A DNA stretch of 64,000 nucleotides. It comes from JACKLD01 sp049297695. Lineage in GTDB: Bacteria > Pseudomonadota > Alphaproteobacteria > UBA2136 > UBA6156. The notes under the pieces are model-generated. The model was given only the letters and a program-made list of their open reading frames with translations, had not been told where the DNA came from and searched no databases. A program made the translations under genes and the position numbers. This document shows positions 50,858 through 59,248 of this stretch, piece by piece. Within the stretch, counting starts at the first letter, position 1. Every line of letters starts with the position of its first letter. Location of the stretch: assembly GCA_049297695.1 (NCBI GenBank), contig JBAQUT010000036.1:1-64000 (forward strand). The letters are read 5' to 3'.

Positions 50858-51927
50858 CCAAACACCCTCTCCGTCATTTTGCTCACCACTTCAACCGCGT
50901 GGTTATCGGCAAGGTGGGCATAGCGTTTCACCATTTGGATGCTGCGGTGGCCCAGAATGGCGGACAGCACGGGCAGGGTAACGCCTGATTCCAACAGGTA
51001 GGTGGCGGCGGTGTGGCGGAGGTCGTGGAAACGGAAGTCCTCTATTTTGGCTTCTTTGAGTGCGGCCTCCCAATGATTGGCTGGGTCAAGTGGAGCCATA
51101 CCATCGGCACGGGGGAAGATGAGGTCGGTGTTCAAGCGCCTTACCTTGCTGGCTTCCTGCAAAACTCTATGCGCCAAGCCTGTCAGGGGTACGGAGCGTT
51201 TATCGCCGTTCTTACTATCTTCCACCCGTATCACCTGCCGCGTAAAATCCACATCCCGCCAGCGGAGGTTTAAGAGTTCACCCTTACGCATCCCCGTACA
51301 AATAGCCATGACAACAAGGGGGTAAAGGAGCGGATGTCGGCCCTCCGCCTTACAGGCTTCCAACAGGGCTTTGCGTTCATCGGCGGAGAGATAGCGCACG
51401 CGGGCGTTGTTGGGTTCCAGCTTTCTTACTTCATTCAAAGGATTAAGGCGAATCCAGTTCAACTCCTTGTGGGCATACGCTAAGGCGGCGGAAAGGGCTA
51501 TGAGGTAATGGTTGACGGTGGCGGCCTTGATACGTTGGGCATCCTTGACGTTCCGCCATGTCTTTTGCATGAGTTCCCGCTTGTAGGTGTTGATTTTGTC
51601 GGCGGTAATGTCGATGAGGTATTTATCCCCCAGCCGCTCCTTCCACCACATAAGTTGCTTTTCACGTTGGGCGTACTGATAAGCCCCCACAGTGTGTTTA
51701 TAGTTGATAAGGTAATCGGTAATGGTTTCATGAAGGGTACGGACAGCGGCCTCATGGTTTTCAAACTTCAAACCGCGCTTGATGTCCGCTTCCTCTTTTT
51801 GTACCCAATCCTTGGCATCGGAGAGGCGTTCAAATGAGGCGCTTTTGGGTTTATGGCCCTTTAGTCTTATTTTTGCCCGATATGTTGGGACACCGTTCCG
51901 CCCTTTACGCTTTTCAATAACCGCCAT
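50854..51927 (-). CDS. int: Tyrosine-recombinase integrase
   Basis: The 357-residue site-specific recombinase has an N-terminal arm-binding region (about 1-60), a SAM-like core-binding domain, and the catalytic domain. Catalytic Arg is in CTGMRKGELL, HDLRHTAATYL has the His-x-x-Arg pair, and LGHRSIQMVKRYAHL contains the second His and the nucleophile Tyr (about 340). It lies at the right end and presumably recombines the 56-bp att sites in tRNA-Tyr. Confidence 0.95.
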   Translation of the reverse strand: MAVIEKRKGRNGVPTYRAKIRLKGHKPKSASFERLSDAKDWVQKEEADIKRGLKFENHEAAVRTLHETITDYLINYKHTVGAYQYAQREKQLMWWKERLGDKYLIDITADKINTYKRELMQKTWRNVKDAQRIKAATVNHYLIALSAALAYAHKELNWIRLNPLNEVRKLEPNNARVRYLSADERKALLEACKAEGRHPLLYPLVVMAICTGMRKGELLNLRWRDVDFTRQVIRVEDSKNGDKRSVPLTGLAHRVLQEASKVRRLNTDLIFPRADGMAPLDPANHWEAALKEAKIEDFRFHDLRHTAATYLLESGVTLPVLSAILGHRSIQMVKRYAHLADNHAVEVVSKMTERVFG

Positions 51928-51961
51928 TTTTCATACCCATCTTAGATTCTAGCTATTCCCA

Positions 51962-51983
51962 TTTGGGACACTCTTGGGACATT
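51962..51983 (+). repeat. Right 22-bp subterminal repeat (putative integrase arm site)
   Basis: Identical to 43987-44008 in the same orientation, 117 bp inside attR and just upstream of the integrase start. Confidence 0.75.
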
Positions 51984-52100
51984 AGAGCATAGTAAGTAGG
52001 AATAATCCAGCGGAGGCTAAAGCAAGGTGATTCGTTATTATTCAAATGGATGATTACTTTTGTTACTTTCCTATTATTCCCATTTATACCGCTGGTCAAA

Positions 52101-52156
52101 ACTGTAAATCAGTTGGCGTACGCCTTCGAAGGTTCGAATCCTTCTTCCTCCACCAT
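52101..52156 (+). repeat. attR: right att core
   Basis: A 56-bp perfect copy of the 3' part of tRNA-Tyr, ACTGTAAATC to CCACCAT, with the CCA. The next base differs from the left copy. Confidence 0.95.
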
Positions 52157-52240
52157 ATTTGCCCCAAGGGGGCTTATGACAAAGCAAGAAGAAGGAACAA
52201 CGGCTTCACACGGCCGCAGGCCACATACAAACCAGCCGTC

Positions 52241-52259
52241 ATCCTTCTTCCTCCACCAT
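52241..52259 (+). repeat. Third, 19-bp copy of the tRNA-Tyr end
   Basis: ATCCTTCTTCCTCCACCAT recurs 84 bp after attR. It is the last 18 bp of tRNA-Tyr plus a T. A 102-bp segment lies between the ends of attR and this copy, with no gene. It looks like the scar of a second integration at the same site. Confidence 0.75.
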
Positions 52260-52331
52260 TTGCTTCCTTCAGCGCGCCCACCTTGTTCCCCACCTCCCAC
52301 CATGCTAAGAAAGCCTTTGAAAAGGCACGTT

Positions 52332-53516
52332 ATGAATCAGATGTACGATGTGATTGTGGTGGGGGCAGGTGGCGCTGGCCTGATGTGCGCGGCCGAGGCG
52401 GGCAAGCGTGGCCGCCGCGTGTTGGTGGTAGACCACGGGGACGAGATTGGGCGCAAAATATTGATTTCCGGCGGCGGGCGCTGCAATTTTACCAACGTGG
52501 GGGCGCGGGCGGAACGGTATATTTCCCGCAACCCGCACTTTTGCAAATCCGCCTTGGCGCAGGTTACGCCCCAGCATTTTATCCAGCTGGTGGAGAAGAA
52601 CGGCATTGCCTACCACGAGAAAAAGTTGGGCCAGTTGTTTTGCGATGATTCGGCCCAGAACATTGTGGATATGCTGCTGCGGGAGTGTGCGGAAGCGGGG
52701 GTAGACATCCAGCTGCAATGCACGGTGGAAAATATTGAAAAGGGAGGGGAGGGCTTTACCCTTGCCACCAGCCACGGCACGTTTGAGTGCCAAAGCCTTG
52801 TGGTGGCCACGGGAGGGTTGTCCATCCCCAAGCTGGGGGCCAGCAACTTTGGTTACAAAGTGGCCCAGCAGTTTGGCGTGCCCGTGGTGCCCACCACGCC
52901 TGCCTTGGTGCCGTTTACGTTTACCGAACGCGATTTGGCGTTTTACGATGGCTTATCCGGCATCGCGTTTGATGCCGAGGTAACCTGCGGCAAAACTACC
53001 TTTCGGGAGAATGTGCTGATAACCCACCGGGGGGCCAGCGGCCCGGCCATTTTGCAAATATCCTCGTATTGGAATGCGGGGGAGGAGATCCATATCTGGA
53101 TTATGCCGGAGGTGAACTGGGGCGAGGTGATGAAACAAGCCCGTACAACTAGCCCCAAACAAGAGCTGAAAACGGTACTTTCTGACATTGTGGCCAAGCG
53201 GTTTGTGCAGTGTTTGGTGGAGAAGGGGATGATACCCGCCACGCACATGGCCGAGCTTGGGGATACGCAGATTGCGGCGGTGCATAAGCTGCTGACCGAT
53301 TTTGTGATAAAACCCAACGGAACCGAAGGTTACCGCAAGGCCGAGGTGACGGCGGGCGGGGTGGATACCAACGCGCTGAACGCCAGCACCATGGAGTGCA
53401 GCACTGTGCCTGGATTATATTTTATCGGCGAAGTGGTGGATGTGACCGGGTGGTTGGGGGGGTATAACTTCCAGTGGGCATGGGCATCCGGCGCGGTGGC
53501 GGGGCGGAATGCGTGA
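52332..53516 (+). CDS. HI0933-family NAD(P)/FAD-dependent oxidoreductase
   Basis: The 394-residue flavoprotein has the FAD-binding VIVVGAGGAGLMCAAEAGKRG motif (about 6-26), the family signature KILISGGGRCNFTN (about 43-56), an LVVATGGLSIPKLGA segment, THRGASGPAIL, and the C-terminal GLYFIGEVVDVTGWLGGYNFQWAW. Physiological substrate unknown. ATG 52332 has AAAGG upstream; an upstream extension runs through the att site and is rejected. Confidence 0.88.
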   Translation: MNQMYDVIVVGAGGAGLMCAAEAGKRGRRVLVVDHGDEIGRKILISGGGRCNFTNVGARAERYISRNPHFCKSALAQVTPQHFIQLVEKNGIAYHEKKLGQLFCDDSAQNIVDMLLRECAEAGVDIQLQCTVENIEKGGEGFTLATSHGTFECQSLVVATGGLSIPKLGASNFGYKVAQQFGVPVVPTTPALVPFTFTERDLAFYDGLSGIAFDAEVTCGKTTFRENVLITHRGASGPAILQISSYWNAGEEIHIWIMPEVNWGEVMKQARTTSPKQELKTVLSDIVAKRFVQCLVEKGMIPATHMAELGDTQIAAVHKLLTDFVIKPNGTEGYRKAEVTAGGVDTNALNASTMECSTVPGLYFIGEVVDVTGWLGGYNFQWAWASGAVAGRNA

Positions 53517-53529
53517 TGCTAAGAAGTGG

Positions 53530-53802
53530 TTAGCGTTGAGGATCGTTCTCGTTTGCAGAATAGGACTGAAAAGAACGAAACGAGTTACCAGTAAAAAGAT
53601 ACGACATATCGAGAGCTAAATAGTGGGATAAATCCATAAGCCTTTTGGGGCCTGCACGCAGCAAGCCAGCCTCAATTTGCTTCATTTCTGCTGGAGAAAT
53701 AGCCGTGTAGCGCCAAATGTCTTCCAAATTTACGCCTTTGAGGATACGAGCAAAGCGCATGCGGGTTCCAATCGCGATATCAATGGGGTTTTGAGGTTTC
53801 AT
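53530..53802 (-). CDS. XRE-family HTH protein
   Basis: The 90-residue product has a Cro/C1-type helix-turn-helix: IGTRMRFARILKGVNLEDIWRYTAISPAEMKQIEAG, then LMDLSHYLALDMSYLFTG. The second helix is atypical. It likely regulates transcription; the operator is not seen. It faces away from the NFU1-type gene. Confidence 0.78.
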   Translation of the reverse strand: MKPQNPIDIAIGTRMRFARILKGVNLEDIWRYTAISPAEMKQIEAGLLRAGPKRLMDLSHYLALDMSYLFTGNSFRSFQSYSANENDPQR

Positions 53803-53876
53803 GTTGGGTATATGGGTTGGTTATATTGGTTTACAACCCCCTTGCCCCTCAAGCGCGTGCGGGGTACACAGGGGGT

Positions 53877-54452
53877 ATGGACGATGTTTTAACCATCCGC
53901 ACCGAAACCACCCCCAACCCCAACAGCCTGAAATATCAGGTGGGGCGGCTGCTCATCCCCGGCGGCAGCGCCAACTTCCCCACGCGGGAGAGTGCCGCCG
54001 AGCGCAGTCCCTTGGCCCGCCGTATGTTTGCCGTAGAAGGCGTGGTAGGGGTGTTTGTGGGGAGCGATTTTTTTACCATCACTCGGGAGGAGGGGATCAC
54101 GTGGGGGGCTATCAACGCCCAACTGGCCCCCGCGCTGGAAGCCTTTTTTGACGCGGGCGAGCCTGTACTGCAAGGCAAAGCGCCTGCCGAAGCCCCGCTG
54201 TTGGGCGATACGGATGCTGACCCTGCCACGGTAGCAAAAATTCAAGAGCTGCTGGATACCCGCATCCGCCCCGCCGTGGCGAATGATGGCGGGGATATCG
54301 TGTATCGTGGCTTCCAAAACGGCATTGTGTTTTTGGAAATGCACGGCGCCTGCAGCAGCTGCCCTAGCAGCACCGCCACGTTGAAAGTGGGGATTGAAAC
54401 CATGTTGCGGAAAGAACTGCCCGACGTGGTGCGCGAAGTGCAGGCCGTGTAA
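53877..54452 (+). CDS. NifU-family Fe-S scaffold/carrier (NFU1 type)
   Basis: The 191-residue protein has an N-terminal Nfu_N domain starting IRTETTPNPNSLKYQVG and a C-terminal NifU domain with the Fe-S CxxC motif in GACSSCPSSTATLK (about residue 160). It passes [4Fe-4S] clusters to client enzymes. The two-domain form is that of alphaproteobacteria and mitochondria. ATG 53877 is used. Confidence 0.94.
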   Translation: MDDVLTIRTETTPNPNSLKYQVGRLLIPGGSANFPTRESAAERSPLARRMFAVEGVVGVFVGSDFFTITREEGITWGAINAQLAPALEAFFDAGEPVLQGKAPAEAPLLGDTDADPATVAKIQELLDTRIRPAVANDGGDIVYRGFQNGIVFLEMHGACSSCPSSTATLKVGIETMLRKELPDVVREVQAV

Positions 54453-54562
54453 CCGTACCCATATGGTCACACCCGATGTCGGACAGATGGTGCGCTGCAC
54501 ACCCAGAAGTTGCATTGCCCCCTGAATAGCCCATACTACAACGTATAGAGGAGGGGCCGCCC

Positions 54563-55099
54563 ATGACCACCAGTCCGTTTTGCTTTGCCAACCATATGCT
54601 GAACGTGGCGGCAGGATGCACCGTGGATGCCTGCGCTTACGGCCAGTGGGAACACCGCCTGAACATGATGAAAGTGAAGGCGTTGGGCGAGGGGTTCCTC
54701 GCTGGCTGGCTGCACAACCTGATGGCCCGCATTACGCCGCTCACCGCCCGCGATACCGACGATTACCTGATGATGGCCGACCTGTTTATCACCGATGCTA
54801 CCCAAGCGACCGCGTTGCTGCAAAAGATGAGCTGCGACATGAGCGCCTTTGCCACGGCGGCGGGTTTGTACTTCAGCCCCACCACCACGCCGCCGGAAAT
54901 GGCTCTGCACAAAGCCGTGTACCAACAGATTGCCAGCCGTTTGGGCGAAAAGTTTGGTATGGAAACCCCTGCTCCCTTTGCCTGCGCCACCATCAAGGCT
55001 GTGGAAAGCGAGCAATCCCAGCGGTTTATCCGCGAATTCATGAACGAAACCTTTGAGCGCCCCGCCGCACGGGTGGGGGCGGAAGACTATCTGGACTAA
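54563..55099 (+). CDS. Hypothetical protein
   Basis: The 178-residue protein is helical with several Met and Cys residues (FCFANHMLNVAAGCTVDACAYGQW). No signal peptide, TM or known family. Ribosome-binding site AGAGGAGGGG is strong. It lies between the NFU1-type gene and tRNA-Thr. Confidence 0.6.
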   Translation: MTTSPFCFANHMLNVAAGCTVDACAYGQWEHRLNMMKVKALGEGFLAGWLHNLMARITPLTARDTDDYLMMADLFITDATQATALLQKMSCDMSAFATAAGLYFSPTTTPPEMALHKAVYQQIASRLGEKFGMETPAPFACATIKAVESEQSQRFIREFMNETFERPAARVGAEDYLD

Positions 55100-55128
55100 C
55101 CGCCCGCAATGTGGCACAACACGCCTGT

Positions 55129-55204
55129 GCCGCTATAGCTCAGCTGGTAGAGCATCTGATTTGTAATCAGAGGGTCGCGTGTTCGAATCATGTTGGCGGC
55201 ACCA
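55129..55204 (+). tRNA. tRNA-Thr(TGT)
   Basis: Acceptor GCCGCTA/TGGCGGC (one G-T pair), D-stem GCTC/GAGC, anticodon stem TCTGA/TCAGA with loop TTTGTAA giving TGT, T-loop TTCGAAT and encoded CCA. 76 nt. Confidence 0.94.
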
Positions 55205-55221
55205 TACTTCGCGCAGTGAAG

Positions 55222-55256
55222 TATGCCCTACGAAGCCTTGGCGAAGTAGGGCTTCT
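55222..55256 (+). terminator. Hairpin downstream of tRNA-Thr
   Basis: GCCCTAC ... GTAGGGC encloses GAAGCC/GGCGAA and is followed by TTCTT. A smaller hairpin ACTTC-gcgca-GTGAAGT precedes it at 55206. Probably the tRNA terminator, though the T-run is weak. Confidence 0.5.
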
Positions 55257-55410
55257 TGAGTATATTTTCTATAAATATCAATATATCCGCTTCGTATGGC
55301 AGGCCATAGAGAACAGCTTTTTGATTATAGTCTTTTCAAAACCATGCCCAACATGAACAACAGCTATATGTACCCCAAATGCCGCACAAGGTGGCAGATG
55401 TGTTCTTTTT

Positions 55411-55424
55411 TTGATGTTCATCAA
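55411..55424. promoter_or_regulatory. Perfect FNR/anaerobox
   Basis: TTGATGTTCATCAA matches TTGAT-N4-ATCAA exactly. It lies 54 bp before the OmpW-type start codon, a position compatible with activation of that gene. The Crp/Fnr-type regulator gene is 0.7 kb away. Confidence 0.8.
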
Positions 55425-55478
55425 GGTGGGGGCGGGGTTGGTGGCGCAAACGTACCCTGTAACAAAGGAGAATCAACC

Positions 55479-56099
55479 ATGCGTACCGTAGCCGCCACCC
55501 TCACCCTTGTAGCCCTGCTGGCCACTGCCGCCCATGCCGAAGACGGCAACTGGATGGTGCGCGGCCGCGTGATTAATGTGGCGCCCTCCAACAACGGTGG
55601 CGATGCCAGCATCGGTGGCAAGCCCCATGCCGATAACAGCTTTGCACCGGAAGTGGACGTAACCTACTTTGCCACGCCCAACATCGGTTTTGAGGTGATT
55701 GCCGCCACCACCAAGCACGACACCAAAGTAAACAAAAAACCCACCGAAACCGACCTTGGCAGCGTGTGGGTGTTACCCCCAACCTTAACCGCCCAATACC
55801 ACGTGACCGAAGCCTGCTTGGGTAACTTTAAGCCTTACGTGGGCGCGGGCGTAACCTATGCTCACTTTTACAACGCCGAGCACCGTAATGCGCCTGGCAT
55901 TAACAGCGTGAAGTACGACGATGCCTTTGGCCCCGCGTTGCAAGCTGGCGTGGATTACAAAATAAGCGACAACATGTACCTCAACGCCGATGTGAAAAAG
56001 CTGTACATCTCTACCGACGTGAAGGTGAACGACACGATTACGGCCAAAGCCAACTTGCAGCCCTGGGTGATGGGTGTGGGTGTAGGCTACCGCTTCTAA
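55479..56099 (+). CDS. ompW: OmpW-family outer-membrane protein
   Basis: The 206-residue protein has a signal peptide (MRTVAATLTLVALLATAAHA) and an eight-strand beta-barrel pattern. NWMVRGRVINVAP (strand 1), FAPEVDVTYFATPNIGFEVIA, LPPTLTAQYH, KPYVGAGVTYAHFY and the terminal GVGVGYRF are the OmpW signatures. It forms a small hydrophobic channel. ATG 55479 has AAAGGAG upstream. An FNR box lies 54 bp before. Confidence 0.92.
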   Translation: MRTVAATLTLVALLATAAHAEDGNWMVRGRVINVAPSNNGGDASIGGKPHADNSFAPEVDVTYFATPNIGFEVIAATTKHDTKVNKKPTETDLGSVWVLPPTLTAQYHVTEACLGNFKPYVGAGVTYAHFYNAEHRNAPGINSVKYDDAFGPALQAGVDYKISDNMYLNADVKKLYISTDVKVNDTITAKANLQPWVMGVGVGYRF

Positions 56100-56168
56100 G
56101 GTTCCCTTACTTGGACAAACATTGGGCCGCATTGCGGCCTTTTGTTTGGTATAAATAAAGAGAGAAGG

Positions 56169-56915
56169 TTACACCCGCGCTTTGGCACACCCTTGCTGGC
56201 ACGGGAACGTACCGCTGCACGCGCTGCAGGTGTGGGTGGTAAGGCTGGCCACGCTGGGGATGGTGATGCTGGCGCCACGCACATCCAACCCGATGTCTTT
56301 TTTCAGCGCGGCAAGGGCGCGGCTGAAGGTTTCTGGTTGCATACCCAAGCGGGCGGCCAGAAGGGTTTTATCAAACGGCAAATGAAGCGTAACGGTACCC
56401 GTGCTGGCTTGGAGATGGTGGGGAATAAGCCGCAGCAAAAAGCACCCCAACCGTTGCGGCGCTTTTTGCAAGGTGCGGCCCTCCAGTTCGGTTTCCAGCC
56501 AGGTTTGGGTGGTGGCCATATCCCGTAAAAACGCCATGGCCAAGTGGGGGCGACGGTCCAAAAGTTCGGTGAGGCGGGTTGCCGTAATCAGGAGATATTC
56601 GGCGTCTTCTGCCACTGTGGCGGTGCTGGTGTGGGTGAGCCCGCCAAATAAATCTTGCAGGCCAATCAGACGGCCGGTGGTCAGCACATCCAGCACGGCC
56701 TCCGCCCCATCCAGCGTGCTGCGGGAGAGCTTCACCCATCCACCCAGAAGCAGTAGAACATAGGTCACGTTGTCGCCGTGGTTGAACAGAATATCGCCTT
56801 TGGCACCTGTTTTGCGAGAAGTAGCGCTGGCCAAGGCGGCCAAATCGTCATGCTCCATGGCATCCAACGGGGGAGAAAGACGCAACGCGAAGGAAAGGGG
56901 GCTGAACATGGTCAT
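56169..56915 (-). CDS. Crp/Fnr-family transcriptional regulator with C-terminal Cys cluster
   Basis: The 248-residue protein has a cNMP-binding-like beta-barrel (about 10-125, GDNVTYVLLLLGGWVKL), a dimer helix, and a C-terminal winged helix (LAARLGMQPETFSRALAAL). It lacks the N-terminal Cys ligands of classical FNR. Instead the C-terminus carries C230-x2-C233-x5-C239-x3-C243, recalling the C-terminal [4Fe-4S] site of Bacillus FNR. It is coupled to ccoS (4 bp gap), so it probably controls the cbb3 operon in response to oxygen. Start 56915 matches the family length. Confidence 0.9.
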   Translation of the reverse strand: MTMFSPLSFALRLSPPLDAMEHDDLAALASATSRKTGAKGDILFNHGDNVTYVLLLLGGWVKLSRSTLDGAEAVLDVLTTGRLIGLQDLFGGLTHTSTATVAEDAEYLLITATRLTELLDRRPHLAMAFLRDMATTQTWLETELEGRTLQKAPQRLGCFLLRLIPHHLQASTGTVTLHLPFDKTLLAARLGMQPETFSRALAALKKDIGLDVRGASITIPSVASLTTHTCSACSGTFPCQQGCAKARV

Positions 56916-56919
56916 ACCC

Positions 56920-57090
56920 CTATTTACCCCGTTTGCGGGGGGATGGCGAGGGGGTGTCGTCGTCCAGAATGCGGGCGGCGGCACCCTCCAAATCGTCAAA
57001 CTGGCCGTTGCCGAGCGCCCACAGGAAGGCCACAAGCCCTAAAAGACCCAGAAACATGGCAATGGGGATGAGAAACACCAGAGCGTCCAT
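56920..57090 (-). CDS. ccoS: cbb3 oxidase maturation protein CcoS
   Basis: The 56-residue product starts MDALVFLIPIAMFLGLLG, a single TM helix followed by FLWALGNGQFDDLEGAAARIL, the CcoS signature. It is required for heme insertion in cbb3 subunit I. Gap to ccoI is 3 bp and to the regulator 4 bp. Confidence 0.9.
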   Translation of the reverse strand: MDALVFLIPIAMFLGLLGLVAFLWALGNGQFDDLEGAAARILDDDTPSPSPRKRGK

Positions 57091-57093
57091 GGG

Positions 57094-59247
57094 TTAACCT
57101 TTCCCCAAGCGGGCGGCGTTGGCAACCACCAGAATGCTGCTGGTGCTCATCAGCACGGCGGCCCAAATGGGGGTAATAAAGCCTGCCATAGCCAAAGGCA
57201 CCGCCACCACGTTGTAAGCCAGCGAAACCCCCACGTTGCCCCGTACGCCGGTGCGGGCCGTGCAGGCCATGCGGAGGAGGAGGGGGAGGGCGGTGAGGGA
57301 TTCGTTGTGGAGGATGATATCGGCCGAGAGTTTGGCCAAATCGGTGGCCTTGCCAAAGCTAACCCCCACAGGGGCCAAGGCAATGCTGGGGGCGTCGTTC
57401 AGGCCATCGCCCACCATCATCAGGTTGGGGCTGGTGGTGGCAAGGCGTGCCAGCATGGACTGTTTGGCGGCAGGTGTGGCGTGGCCCGTGGCGTGGGGGA
57501 TTCCCACATGGGCGGCCATGGCGGCGGCGGCGGCGGGGGTATCGCCCGACAGCAGGTGGAGTGCCATGCCCATGGAAGTGAGGGTGGAGATGGTGGCGGC
57601 GGCTTCGGGGCGGAGGGTATCTTTCAGCACCAGCAGCACGGGTTTGGCGGTGCCGGTTTTGAGGTACAACGCGGCTTCTCCCACGGCCAGTGTGGGGGTG
57701 GTTGTAAGGCCGCAAAACGCGGCGCTGCCAAGGCGGACGGGTTGGCTTTGATAGGTGCCTTGCACGCCTTGGCCCACCACTTCGCGCGCGTGGGGCAAGG
57801 GTTTGGCGGCAGGGAGCGAGGCGGTAATCCCTTGGGCCAAGGGGTGGCGGCTGATAACGGCCAGACGCGCTGCCAAGGTCCGTTGGGCGGGGGTTCCGCC
57901 TCGCACAAGGTGTAGGCGGCCGGTGGTGAGGGTTCCGGTTTTATCCAGCACGATGGTACGGGTGTGGGCTAGTTTTTCCAGTGCTTCGCCGTTTTTTAAA
58001 ATAATGCCACGCTTGAGAAGGTTCCCCACCACGGCCACTTGCACGGTGGGCACGGCCAAGGCCAAGGCGCAGGGGCAGGTGACAATCAGCACGGCGGCGG
58101 CGCGGAGCAGGCTTTCGTGCCAATTGAGCCCCACTAGCAACCAGCCTGCAAGGGTGAACAACGCCAGGGTGTGCACCACGGGGGCGTAGATGCGGGCAAT
58201 TTTATCGGCGAGGCGCGTGTAACGGTTTTTAACATGGGTGGCGGCTTCGGTCAGACGGGCCAGTTCGGCTAGCACGGTGGATTGCCCCACGGCGGTGGCA
58301 CGCACGTGCAAGGTGGGGCCGGTGTTAACAAGCCCTGCCTGAACGGCATCGCCCACCGTGGCGGCGCGGGGCAGGCTTTCGCCCGTCAGCACGCTGGCAT
58401 CCACCGTGCCGTGGCCGTGGGATATGGTGCCATCCACCCCCAACCGTTCGCCGTGCCTCCACAGCACGGTGGCGCCCACGGGCACGGCGTTGGCTGCAAG
58501 GGTGTGCACCTTGCCTCCCTTGCCCAGCACGGCCACGGTGGTGTGTTGCAGGCCCATAAGGTGTGCGGCGGCGTTGTGGCTTTGGCCGCGCACGCGGGCC
58601 TCCAAGTATCTGCCCGCCAGCAAAAAGAACAGCAGCATGACGGCGCTTTCAAAATACGTTTCGCCGTGGCCCAGAATGGTATCGAACAAGCTGAGGCTGG
58701 TGGTAAGAATGAGGGCGATGCTGATGGGCACTTCCATGCTGGTACGCCCGTGGGAGAGGGCCTGCCACGCCGCCCGGAAATACGGTTGCCCAGCGTAGGC
58801 AATGGCGGGCAGGGTGATGATGGCCGAAAACCATTGCAGCAACAGGCGTTGGGCGGTGGGCATGGGGCCGCTCCACAAAGCGACTGATAGCAACATGACG
58901 TTCATGCTGGCAAACCCTGCCACGGCCAAGCAGCGGAGCAGCCAGCGCTCGTGGGTGGTGGTGGTGGCATCCAGCGTTTGGGGGGTGTAGGGGGTAAGGG
59001 AATATCCAGCCTTGGCGCTGGCGGAGGCGGCCTTCACCATAACGCTAAGCGGCCCCTGCCACGAAACCACAACGCGCTTGGTGGTAAGGTTGACGCGGGC
59101 CGAGGTGATGCCGGGGATGGCGCTTAATGCCCGTTCCACCCGACCCATGCAGGCGGCGCAATGGATGCCATCCACCAAAAACGCGGCGGACGATTGGCCG
59201 TTGGGTGCGGTGGTAACGTAAGGTTTGAGATCATGCACCGAGAGCAT
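57094..59247 (-). CDS. ccoI: Copper-translocating P1B-type ATPase CcoI/FixI
   Basis: The 717-residue protein has an N-terminal heavy-metal-associated domain with C30-AA-C33, eight TM helices, the ion-site motif CPCALALAVP, the phosphorylation motif DKTGTLTTG and GDGLNDAPS. It exports Cu into the periplasm for cbb3 assembly. It begins just after ccoH (1-bp gap), typical of FixGHIS. Confidence 0.94.
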   Translation of the reverse strand: MLSVHDLKPYVTTAPNGQSSAAFLVDGIHCAACMGRVERALSAIPGITSARVNLTTKRVVVSWQGPLSVMVKAASASAKAGYSLTPYTPQTLDATTTTHERWLLRCLAVAGFASMNVMLLSVALWSGPMPTAQRLLLQWFSAIITLPAIAYAGQPYFRAAWQALSHGRTSMEVPISIALILTTSLSLFDTILGHGETYFESAVMLLFFLLAGRYLEARVRGQSHNAAAHLMGLQHTTVAVLGKGGKVHTLAANAVPVGATVLWRHGERLGVDGTISHGHGTVDASVLTGESLPRAATVGDAVQAGLVNTGPTLHVRATAVGQSTVLAELARLTEAATHVKNRYTRLADKIARIYAPVVHTLALFTLAGWLLVGLNWHESLLRAAAVLIVTCPCALALAVPTVQVAVVGNLLKRGIILKNGEALEKLAHTRTIVLDKTGTLTTGRLHLVRGGTPAQRTLAARLAVISRHPLAQGITASLPAAKPLPHAREVVGQGVQGTYQSQPVRLGSAAFCGLTTTPTLAVGEAALYLKTGTAKPVLLVLKDTLRPEAAATISTLTSMGMALHLLSGDTPAAAAAMAAHVGIPHATGHATPAAKQSMLARLATTSPNLMMVGDGLNDAPSIALAPVGVSFGKATDLAKLSADIILHNESLTALPLLLRMACTARTGVRGNVGVSLAYNVVAVPLAMAGFITPIWAAVLMSTSSILVVANAARLGKG

Positions 59248-59248
59248 G

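Larger units (their letters stand above)
43871..52156 (+). mobile_element. 8.2-kb integrative element in tRNA-Tyr (satellite-like, carries umuDC)
   Basis: The element is bounded by identical 56-bp direct repeats. It encodes, from the right end inward on the minus strand: tyrosine integrase, a cargo gene, an excisionase-like HTH protein, a basic protein, a RepA-type AAA ATPase, two conserved phage/element proteins, and umuDC at the left end. Two small genes and a larger hypothetical gene run on the plus strand in the middle. No capsid, portal, terminase, relaxase or conjugation gene is present. This gene set fits a phage satellite or a replicating integrative element that depends on a helper. 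Confidence 0.92.
51928..52331. other. Right end of the element and flank
   Basis: This gene-free stretch of about 400 bp holds the integrase promoter, the right 22-bp arm repeat, attR, and a third, shorter copy of the tRNA-Tyr end (52241-52259). A minus-strand reading frame crosses it but has no support. The oxidoreductase gene begins at its right edge. Confidence 0.6.

Noticed and set aside
43871..52156. Complete prophage
   Set aside because: No capsid, portal, tail, terminase large-subunit or lysis genes are in the element; its length also fits a satellite-type element.
52050..52331. Upstream extension of the flavoprotein reading frame
   Set aside because: It crosses attR and the third tRNA fragment, and the FAD-binding motif begins only a few residues after 52332.
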